Position numbers and translations under genes: made by a program. Below the pieces are notes generated by a model. It searched no databases and was not told where the DNA came from. It saw nothing but the letters and a program-made list of their open reading frames with translations. Shown in pieces: positions 26,501 to 38,500 of a stretch of DNA of 64,000 nucleotides (its first letter is position 1; each line of letters starts with the position of its first letter). The DNA comes from Sphaerolaimus hirsutus (lineage: Eukaryota > Nematoda > Chromadorea > Monhysterida > Sphaerolaimidae): positions 28,894,794 through 28,958,793 of the forward strand of contig OZ038450.1 in assembly GCA_964036195.1 (NCBI GenBank), in the 5' to 3' direction.

Positions 26501-29500
26501 GTACAGAAAACGTATTTTAGATCGTCTTTTATATAGGTTTTTAAAAGCATAGAAGGAAAAAAGGGAGAAAATGTGCTCAAAATATGGGAAACTAGTCGGA
26601 AATAGGTAAAATTGCGTAAAATAGACAAAAAGTTATGAAAATGAGTGATTTTGAGAGACATTTCTCGAAAATTTCGACGACATTTTTCAAAAGTACTCAC
26701 ATTTACGTTTTCTGCGGGGAAAAGTACGTTTACTCACGTTTACTCATGAGTAAAAGTAATAACATTTTACTTTACGTTTTCTGTACTCAAGGGGTGAGTA
26801 AAAAATAAATACTTTACGTTTACGTATACTCTGAAAAAAGTTCGGTACTTTTAACAACTCTGGTATACTCTAGTTACTTTACACCCTACACGCGTGGTTC
26901 CCGCTGGAAGTGTGCCAACGATTTTTTTACGCATGCGATTTTCATAGAAAGTTGAAAAAAGTAATCGTTGTTACAATGCTAAACGTTAACTTACTCACAA
27001 CAATGATTTGTTCATCTTTTATTCCAAAATCGCATGCTTTATCACCATTGGCACGTTTCCAACGTGAGACATAAATGAGTGCGAGGGCAGAGTATCATGT
27101 CCGTCGAGTATACCCAGTATTTTTGCGTGGGTGGTAGACCGTATATACAGGCCCCAGCAAATGCATTGTGCCAACCCCCCCTAACATTTACTAATACCCC
27201 CTAATATGAAACTAATTAGTGAAACTAATGATGAATGAAACCTAATAAAACCCTACTCACTGTCTGAAATCATGCAGATTTCGGATGCAAATGCGACTTC
27301 TATTTCGTGCTGGATAGCTCTGCAACCGTGCGCCAGATCACGTTCACATACGTTAGTGACCTGTGAATTTTGAGGGGGGGGGGGAAGTTATTGAAAGACA
27401 TTGATGGCATGAAAATACTGTGACGACATTGATGCTTAAGGCTACATTTGAAAAACGCCACGATACTTTAAAACTTGAAAAGTCTGCAATTTTTCCACTT
27501 AAATCCTTCGTCCATCATACGTAAGAACTGGCATCAAACAGAGACTATAATTGAGGCGTCCAATTCTATTAAGTCGATAAGTCCAAAATACCATAATAAG
27601 GCACGGAAACATCATCTGGGGCTACTCCCGCGCATTTTTCATTATTTTCCCTAAATTTTTTGACATACCTATACACGAAAGTGCCAAATTTGACATTTTT
27701 TGGAGAAAGATGCAAAAAATTGGGCAAGAATTCAACAAGTCCTTTAGTTTTGGGCTAAAAGTTGACAAGTCTGTGTCCTTTTTGTTGGGAAAAAAGCAAG
27801 AAATGTGATAAGTCCACTGCGGACACCGAACTAAAAGTCGACAAGTTCATAAATTGTCCATAAGGCAGCTTCATCGTTGCCGGGAACAAAAATATTCTCG
27901 CGTGCAAGTTCATTTCCCTCACCAAAACAGTTTTGCTCTGAGCAAATGGAATTTTATGGACACACCATTTTTCATATATTTATAGATTGATTGTAGGGGC
28001 TGAAAATTTGACACTCTATTGTCAACATATGGAACTTAATGGTAAGCATGAGATAGCCAAATTGGACACGCACCACGGGCTTGAAATTGGGTCTGAACCT
28101 TAAAATGCGATTTACTCAAAAAACGCATTTTGCGGACTTGTCGACTTTCAGAATTAGACGTCTCAATTATATATATCTCTGCAAAACCGGCAGAAAAATA
28201 TTTGTAAATAGAAAAAGTAAAATAAATATTTGTTACATTTTCTGATATTTTTTACACAACCCCACGGAGATTCCTTTTCAACTAAAAACCACACACAAAA
28301 ACCACCCACCCACACGCAGATGAAACGATTTATGGAGGTATTTTTCCGTGACACGCAATACAACATTGATCCGAATTTCGTACGAGTGGGCGGAGTCGAC
28401 TATTCCACATCCGTTGTGGACTTTTTTCCCGTCACAGATTTTAACAGCTCCGATGCCATTGTGAAACGATTTAGACAATTTCCATTTTCGGATTTGAACA
28501 CTGGAAATGTGAAGAGGTGCGTATTTTTTGTGGGAAAGTGTAAGATTTTTTGGTTATTGAAAATTGTAAAAAGACTAAAATGATCGGGCCAGAGTAATGA
28601 TATAAACTCGGACGGTTTTCTGCTTTTATTCACTTGTAAAGTAACAGCCAGACGATGCCTGTATTTTACTCGACTTTACACTTTACAAGGTGCGGGACTG
28701 CAACCTGGGGTCACTCCCAAACCCTGTAAAATATCAATTACCATGCAAAGTGTCAAAAGACTGGGAATTTTTTATTGGACGTTTGACATTTGTCATGACA
28801 TTTTACATCTTTTGACACATTGCACTACATTTGACGTTTTGCAGCATTTTGCTGGGCATTTTACATGGGAATGGCACCTGGTTGGCTCAGAGCCAAAATG
28901 CTACTTCATTAAGAGAGCGGAATGAATCAAATGAACTGTGAAATGAACTGAAATAGAATCCATTCAATAAAATTCGAACTTTAGACATAAATTGGTAAAC
29001 ATAACTGGCAAAATCTGTGAACAAAAAATGTTTTAATGTGGAAATAAGAATAAACGAATCTGATAAATAAGGCCATTTTTTGTGCATTTCTTAATTATTA
29101 TAATTAATAACAACAATATTTTTCAGTGCACTGGAGCAAATCGGGAAAATGGAGAGTCAACACCCCGCACCAGGACATAAGGCGATTATACTTTTCTACG
29201 ATGGCAGGTATGTGACGTATCATAAAAATACAGTTGTTAAAAGTACATAACTTTTCGAAAACTTATACAAAAACAAAGTAATTTGAAGTTTAGTGACCGC
29301 AAAACACTGCTGACATAAAGTTAAAACATACAGAAAAAAAACAATAACAAAAAAGCATAAAATTACTGTTGAGTCAATCACCCATACAACAAATCACATA
29401 CAACATATCACATACAACATATCCGTCACACAACGTATGTTCATCCACAACATCTTTTCAATTTTTATCATTTTCTCAGAAACACTGGACCAGACCCAGT

Positions 29501-32500
29501 TGCACTGGCGCAGCAATTCCAACATGAGCAATGGCTCATAATCGTTTTCCAGATTGGAAATGGGGAATTGAACAAACTCAGCATGGATTTGGCGGGAAAA
29601 AGTGGCTATCCCATTGGTGTGGACACGTGCTACGATTTGCCATCTCGAACAGTAAGTTAAAGGCAAAAAAATGTTTGAAAATTCATTTTTCTGGAAAAAA
29701 TTGGGTGGTGAATGGTGATGCTCAAAAGTAACCAGCAGAATAGTGAGGGATTTTAGCCCACCAACGGCTAGGTAAATGTCTCACTCGTTCCACCATGATA
29801 TCACTTTTTTATGATCCTCATAATGGTAATAATTCTTTTCTGGACACTTTCTGGAAAGATTATGTTGTCATATGATATCATACCATGTCTGGAAAGAGTT
29901 AGACATTAACCTAGCCATTGGTGGGTAAACCTCCCAATATTCTTCACTATGTTGTTGCCAATAAATTTTATGATGGTAACGTGTCTGGAAGTGCCAGCAT
30001 TGTGAAGTATCTTCCACAAATTTGGAAGGATGTTTAGCATGTGAGGCTAGGTGAAGCATGTGTGATCATTTTCACACCTGGATTGTCATGAAGTGTGTGT
30101 GAAATCACAACACTTCACACATTTCCATCCTGCATCCACATGCCTCATGTTTTACTGTGTGGGCAGCGTATTGCCCTAAATATTAGATGTGCCAGCCTGC
30201 AGGCATTGTGAAGCATCAGTGTGCAGTATCTTCACAGTGCTTGACCATACATCATTGTTGTGGTCTACAACATACATCTTTTTGTGGTTTATAGTAAGGG
30301 CAGACAGGCATGTTAAAGCATACACATTTACACAGTTCTCACTGGCAAAAATACTGCCATGTAATCCATCCGAGTGTCCTGGCACAACCACAACTGAAAG
30401 CACAACCACCACAACCACCACATCAAGTACCACAACAAGTACTACTCCAAGTACCACACCAAGTACCACATCAAGTACCACAACAAGTACCACACCAAGT
30501 ACCACACCAAGTACCACAACAAGTACCACAACAAGCACCAAACCAAGTACCACAACAAGTACCACACCAAGTACCACAACAAGTACCACAACAAGTACCA
30601 CACCGAGTACCACAACAAGTACCACGCCGAGTACCACAACAAGTACCACAACAAGTACCACACCTAGTACCACAACAAGTACCACGCCGAGTACCACAAC
30701 AAGTACCACGCCGAGTACCACAACAAGTACCACAACAAGTACCACACCGAGTACCACAACAAGTACCACAACAAGTACCACACCGAGTACCACAACAAGT
30801 ACCACAACAAGCACTACACCAACTACAACATCAACAACAACTACAGCATCAACTACGACACCAACTACGACATCAAGTGCAACTCCAACTACCACATCAT
30901 TGAAAGTAAGTGATTTATCATTTGAAGTGTTTCAATGAATGAATAAGTGTTTGTTTTTGTTCTGCAAAACATTCTGTTCCAAAATATTTTTCCTTGAATT
31001 GACCCTCCCTTTGAACTCCCACCCCCTTGAAATACCTTAAGGTCAAAGTGAGCTGGGGCAACTTAAATATACCCCCCTTGAAATACTATCCATTTGCATG
31101 TAAGCCACACACAGGCTAGTTTGTATAGCTATTCCAGTTGAAATTTTGAAAGGTTTGTTTGATTATGGTTGTTTACATTATTGAGCATTGTAATGTTTTT
31201 CTTGGACATTCTTTATTTTTTGGATCATACTTGGCTTTCATGCAAATTCTAAAAAAATGATCTCCCACTGAAACTGAACACCACAAATTTTAGTATTGAA
31301 ATAGCCAACACCCTTGGGAATTCAAATTCAAATGTTATATGGTATTCAAATGAAACAGATAAAAAGTAAACATCAACATTAACTACCCAAACAACCCACC
31401 ACACAGACAACACCTACCCCAAGCACAGAGTGCCCAAATGTGATTTTCCTGATTGAAACATCAGAAAGGGTTTACCCACTAATTGGAGCAGTCAGTTTTT
31501 CCTTTTTGTTGTTCATGTTTTATGTGCAGATTCATGCAAATGCTAATTTAACACCCTGACAAGTGCCATATCAAGTGAAAAGTCCAGGCAAAGCTCAAAC
31601 ACAACAAATGCCATAAATAGATAGGTTCAGACACTTCTCACTAGATAGTGCATTTGAAATTTCTCACTTGAAAGGGCACTTGACACTTTTCACACTTGAA
31701 AGGGCACTTGACACTTTTCACAAACCTACAAAAAAAATCATTTAAAAAATGATGGCATCTTTTCAGTTCATGGCCTATGTAAGAGAGATGATACACAAAT
31801 TGAAAGTGAGCGCTGAGGGCACCCATGTAGCCGTGGCTACATTCAGCACTAATGATAAAAGGACCAGTGTTCTTTTTAATTTGGATGAAGGAACTGATTT
31901 GGTTGGTGCATCACTCGTTCTGTCTTAAATCATTCCGGGAAATTTCCAACAATTTTTTTTATGGTATAGTTATCACATATTTATGAGTTTTTGCATAGCA
32001 CCTAGGCATGCTGTGCATTTTTCTGGAATGAAACACACCATCTTTATGTCATCATTTATAACTGAAAATTGGTTTAAAAATGATTCCAGACACGACACAT
32101 AAAAATACCTATTTATGTTGATTGTACTCGGCGCCGCCTTTTTGTATTTAAAATATTTTTTTGTGAAAGTGCGTGCATAAGTATAGGGTTAGCGCGCTGG
32201 CACGTAAGACATAAGTATGTGCAGATGCATACTGTGATGTCTGCAAAGTATAGTCAAATTTTTACCACATTTCACAGGATAATATTGATTATATGCTTGA
32301 TAATTTCGATGCACATGCACACTTGGGTATCAGCGATCTTAAAACGTGAGTTATTTACATGTCTGCAGAAAAACTAAAAATATATTGCGTCTTCTCTGGT
32401 GATGAGAAAGTTGCATGGTGCTGGCACGCACAATGACAAACATAAGAAAAAAATCAACTAAATAGCCAAAAATAGCACGAAATACACAATAAATAAGGTG

Positions 32501-35500
32501 CGATGTGCATGAACAATTATTTTTTAAGGTGAAAATGGGCAAAAAAATCAAATATTAGTGAATTTGTGTAAAAAAAGGGCAACACTTTTTTCAAAAAATG
32601 TTTCAGATAAATGGGGGTCCATCAGGGGATGTGTTGGTGAACCATGTGGAAGGCAAGCACCTCATAAAATATTCCAACATTCTGGGTGTCATAATTAGGT
32701 TGAAATAACATGACACTTCACTTGTATATGTGTAAAAACACCATGGCACTTTTACAATCACCAGTCCTATACTCAAATTACTTTACACCCTGCACGCGTG
32801 GTTCCCGCTGGAAGCGTGCCAACGATTTTTTTTCTGCATGCGATTTTCAGAAAAAGTTGAAAAAGTCACAGCTGTTATGACGCTTATACGTTAACTTATT
32901 CACAACAATGATTGTTTTGATCTTTATACAAACATCGCATACTTGATTATTGGCACGCTTCCAACGTGAGACATAAATGAGTGCGAGGGCAGAGTATCAT
33001 GTTCGCCGAATATACCAGAAAATTAAAACACCTCCATATTTTATGCTTTCAGGGGATTGGAAATGGTGCGCGATCAGATTATCGAGCCATCTTTGGGCCA
33101 AAAAAGGGACACATATTTCATATTGGTGGCTGAAGGATTGTTAGAATTTTGTATCTTTTTTAGAATCTAGTTTTTCTCTCAATCTTCGAATACACTTACA
33201 TTAAAGGTGCAATTACAGCTCAATTATGTTGTGAAAATTATGACATAATACGAGTCGAAAAGATAGTGCCAAACGTAAAATTTTTGTCATTTTTGCGGCG
33301 ACTTCACGGATATGTGTATTTTACCTTGTTACAGCTACAGTAAACGTAAAAATACAATGCAAAAATAATTATACTTTTGACGAAATTTTCGAACTCATAT
33401 ACGACACAATCGAGCTGTAATCACAACGGCATAAAAATAGCATCATCCCATAAATATCAGCTACGACAAAGCCAAAAACTGCTGTGATCCGCCCTTTGAT
33501 GCTGCCGCCGATATCAGAAAGTTGGTAAATTTGTTTTTGGCAGTTGCCGTTGGCACTGCAGAAGCACAGAGACCTCGGAATTTGAACGAAATGACCGGTG
33601 ATAAGGGCAACGTGTATCAACTGGTTCGTTTGATGGATTTGAATGGCATAAAGATGTGAAATTTGAGAGCTGTATTAATGGGAATATAGATACCGTATTT
33701 CCTCGAAATACCCCCCTCAAAATGGGCACTATGAATTTGTGGTCCGGGAAATGCATAACAGATGTTCAAAACACTTACTGTGTTATGTTAGAACATCGTT
33801 TATACCATCTACATCCTTATATAAGGCTGTAAGAACTTATAAATGGTGGTTATTGTTGCATTTTTCACGTTTTTCTCTCAAAATTTTCACTCTGAAAAAA
33901 TAAACCCCCCGGGGGGTAATTCGAGGAAATACAGTAGATAAATGTGGTAAAAGTGCAGAAAACTTTACCACTGCAACACACGTCAATATAACTAGTCACT
34001 ACAAGTATGAAATCTGACATCTTGCACCGCTATCATCTAAATTTTTATTTAAAAACCCGATTTGTAAAAAGTTTTTTAGAGGAAATCCACACTGTCCACA
34101 CAGTATTTGATATAGTAGATGTTTTGGTATTTGCACTTTTGATACTGTGAAAAGTGATTAAGTGGAAAACACACTTAAATCACTACTAGGCTGTAGTGAT
34201 GCAGTCGTTTCCTTAATTGAACGCCACTTTATGATGCATTTACACCAGCACATTTTGGGCTCATTGAAAATAATGTCAAAAACATCACCCCCCCCCCATT
34301 TCAGTCAACAGGATTGACCAAAATCCCAGAAAGAATTTTGTCATTAACACCTTGTGACATTGGAGGTAAGTCATTGGACTGGCGCAACATTGACAACTTT
34401 AATACTTGTTAAATTTATTATTTTTCAGGTTGTGTGTGCGACCTGTACTTTGTGATTGACATGTCAGAGAGTGTAGAAAAATCGGGTTTCTTTGAGGTCA
34501 GTTCAGTTGTTAATGGACTTTGAAAATTTTGAAAGCACAAATTATCAGTTCCGCAAGCGGAAAAGTAAACGTTAAATATTTTTAAGTGATAAGTGAATTC
34601 GCTGGTAAAAAGTAGAAATTGAAGTAAGTTGAGAAGTGAGAAGTGAAATGAGAAGTAAAAATTAAAAGCGAAATAAACTTTTTCTTCTCAGTTCACTTCT
34701 CCCTTCTCATTTTACTTCACTCGTGACTTTTACTTATTTTACCATTTTACTTTTCACTTCTCAAATGTTTTATTTACTTCTCCACTTGTGAGTGGATTTG
34801 ACACGTGGTGAAAATAAAATTCCACAAAAAAACACTTCCAGGAAGGATTTTTTATCGAGAACATCATCGACAACTATGGGTCGAAAATGTCCAGATCAAA
34901 GGTGCAAATAGGCCTGGTAATTTTCAACGACATTGTTGTTTATCACGCATTGCCGGGTCAATACGAAACTGCCCCAGAGTTGCGCAAATACATGAGCAGC
35001 AGGGTGTTTCAGACGGGAGATACTAACACATCCATGTGAGTAATTTGAAATACAGATTTTCAACGTGTGAAAAACTGGAGATTCCCTTAAGATGGTACCC
35101 CCGTGGGCTGCTTTGATTCAGGGGTATACCCACCCCAGTAGGGGGCTTACCCCCATTGGCGTTTCCAGGGGTACCCAATTTTTGGGGATTACCCATTGAT
35201 AATCTTGGTCACCAGCCAAAAATGCCAAAAAAAATTCATTGAATACAAATAAAATAGCTAACAATAGGTAAACAGCGTTCGGATCAGGTCCGGCAGTCAG
35301 TTTCTGACCTGACTGCTGGCGCTATAACTCCCGCTGTGGGGTGAATTAAGAGATGAAATTTGGGTGGGACGTAGCCGACATTCCCAACCTAATATACTCC
35401 AACGCAGGGGCGACGGCGACCCCCCTAACTGTTGGTCGCCGTATACGCGCAAAAAAATTTACAGAATTTCGCTGTCCGCGTCAAGTCCGGCACTCAGTGG

Positions 35501-38500
35501 TTTTTCATCACTTCGGGTGCCATCACACCAGAAACGCGGACAGGACAAAGCTGAAACTGGGGGGATATAGCCGACACCCCTCCCCTTACTGTACACTAAA
35601 TGGCGGGCGCCGGCGACGCACCAAAGGTGTCGCTCGCGGGTATAACGCGTTTTTAATAAATGTGCTGTCTGCATCAGGTCCGGCACCCTATAAATTTTTT
35701 CAAAAATGCTCAATGCAGTCATGTAATGCAGTTTTACAATTCTACAGACCCATACGATACTGTACAATGCAGTGGAGTTACCTGTTAAGCGATATTTTAG
35801 CAATGCCCATACAGTTGCATCCTAAAAATACACTTAAAATATATTTATTTTTTAGACACTTTAAAAGTTGGTTTAGGATGCCCTCTAGGTAAGGGTTTAA
35901 GGTATAAAATTGCGTAAAAAACTTTACCCCAAAAATGCCCCACTAAGGAATTTTAATGGGGGTGAATGTGATGAAGTCACTTATGACATCATCACCATAC
36001 AAATTTGTACTGTGATGATGTCATAGGTGATGTCAGAACAGTCACCCCCATTAAAATTCCTTAGTGGGGCATTTTTGGGGTAAAGTTTTTTACGCAATTT
36101 TATACCGTAAACCCTTCCCTAGAGGGCATCCTAAACCAACTTTTCAAGTGTCTAATAAAAAATATATTGAAAGTGAATTTGGCTCGGTGAAACGCAAGTT
36201 GTTCCTGGACCTGATGCGTACACTGTATCTGTAAAAAACAGCGCCGTATACGCAGTGAGCGACACTTTTGGTGAGTTGATGGTGCCACAGGATGTTGACG
36301 ATAACCCCCCAAAATTTCAGCTATTTCGTGTCCGCGTTTCTGGAGTGATGGCACCCGAAGTGATGAAAACCACTGGGTGCCGGACTTGACGCGGACAGCG
36401 AAATTCTGCAAAAAGTTTTGCGCGTATACTGCGACCCACACTTAGGGGGGTCGCCGTCGCCCCTGCGTTGGAGTATAGTAGGGGGGGAATGTCGGCTACG
36501 TCCCACCCAAATTTCATCTCTTAATTCACCCCACAGCGGGAGTTATGGCGACAGCAGTCAAGTCAGAAACTGACTGCCGGACCTGATCCGAACGCTGTTT
36601 ATATAACCTAATATTTTAGGGGGGGGGGTAAACGAGGGGGGTATTTCGAGGCGGGGGGGGGGTATTTTTTCGCCAGAAATTTTTCGACCTGCCGGTACTA
36701 ATTTGTTGTTTGTATCGTACGCAGACGTAGAAAAATGCAACAATAAGCAACATGTATAAAAGTCTATAGACTTACCGTATTTGCTTGAATAGTACCCCCC
36801 CTTGAATAATTCCCCCCCTCGAATAATCCCCCCCTGTAAGACGAGTGAGGAAATAATAATTCCCCCCCTCGAATAATCCCCCCCTTAAAGAATTTGCTCA
36901 ATTTATTGTGCTTAATTTAAACAAAAATGGCACGTTTTTGTGTGAATAAAGCAGATTTCATCAAATGAGTTGATAGAAACATGGTTGAAAATGTTGACAA
37001 AATAATAATTCCCCCCCTCGAATAATTCCCCCCCTCGATTAGTTCCCCCCTCAAAATAGTCTGATGAAATAATAATCCCCCAGGGGGATTATTCAAGCAA
37101 ATACGGTATATAAGGCTGTAAATAGATGGTAATAACAGGTTCTAACGTAACACAGTCATTGTTTTTAACGTAGTTTTGCATTGCCCGGATCACAAAAGCA
37201 GCTTTTGTCATTTACACTCTCTTAACACTAAGGAGGGGTATTTCGAAGGGGGCTAATTAATTCATAGTGTCTATTTTGATGGGGGTATTTCGAGGGGGAG
37301 GGGCAATTCGAGGGGGACTATTTCGAGGAAATACGCTACAATGGTGAAAATTTGGAGAATGGTGTAAATAAATTTGAGCGATTTTAAGCACTTTGTGCCC
37401 TTTCATTCTAGTTCGTGCAATACGCAACCAAAACAAAGTTTACATAAAATCCCCTAATTTTACATTTTTCACCTGATTCTCATTTTAATTACGTCTAACC
37501 CTAAAAATCCCTCAAATTTTCTGAGATTAAGATCCCCCAATAAAAAATTCGCTCCTCCTCGACTACAAGCAAAATGACAAAATTGTCAAATTGAATTTTA
37601 TTTGACAAAAACAACAACAACCAAATATTGTCAATTTAGGGCACTGCTGCAAGTACAGGCAGACCTCCGCGCAGTGCCAGCGAGGGAGGGAGTTAGAAGG
37701 TCAATGTTACTCGTGTCTGATGGCAGGTAAGTAGTTTTTCAACTGTGCATTTGGCACATGGTTTTAGTCTTTTGATGCCTTGTGTAGGCAAAGTTTTGTG
37801 TCAAGTCAAGTGACAACTACAAGTAAACATACCAAATTGAATATACCTAGTCAGTTAATTACATCATGTAAAAGTTAACTTGTCATCAAACCCAATTCAC
37901 AACTTATAACTTTACTTATTACCTTCCATTTCATGTGACATCCCATGTGTGCAATTGCTCTGTCAAGTGGCACATATTTAACAAATTGCACACTGATGCA
38001 ATGATTGTATTTATTTATTTAGCAATTCCTACCCCTGATAAGTAGCTGATACGGAGCTTTTATTGCAGGCCAGTGCCTATGTTTTTCCTGTACTTGACAA
38101 TGCCAATCAAATTTTGACAACATCTTTCTTGTTATGCCTGGTTTGAAATATCTCACTTTACAATAACTCACTCATTTATTTGACAGGGGAGGAATTGATA
38201 TCTGAGGACTAGTGATGTAAAAGCGCCATGGCGCTGGCGCCAAAGCAAAAAGCGCCATGGCGCTTCTGGCGCTTGGCCCCATTTTGCTCTGAAGCCATTA
38301 GCGCTTGGCGCTGTGGTCGAAAAGCGCCACGGCGCTTTTGGCGCTAAGCGCCAACGCCTTGGCGTTTTTGACATCACTACTGAAGACCAAATCTTTTACC
38401 TATTTGCATTATTTATGTAGAATATAAAGTGAAAAATGAAACATGAAAATTCAGAGAAATTTGAAATTCTTTCCGAAAGTAGTCCGAGAGTTACGATATT

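Noticed and set aside
30176-30895. 239-codon Val-rich open frame on the minus strand
   Set aside because: It is the complement of the Thr/Ser/Pro repeat in VWA exon 23 and consists of the same short repeat; no start or splice context.
33624-33658. Gene end at the TGA after VWA exon 28
   Set aside because: Reading through loses the last VWA helix; the gttcgt donor restores it and connects to module 6.
35353-35892. 179-codon open frame on the plus strand
   Set aside because: Reads through one arm and the central dyad of the TA-4 element; no transposase motif.
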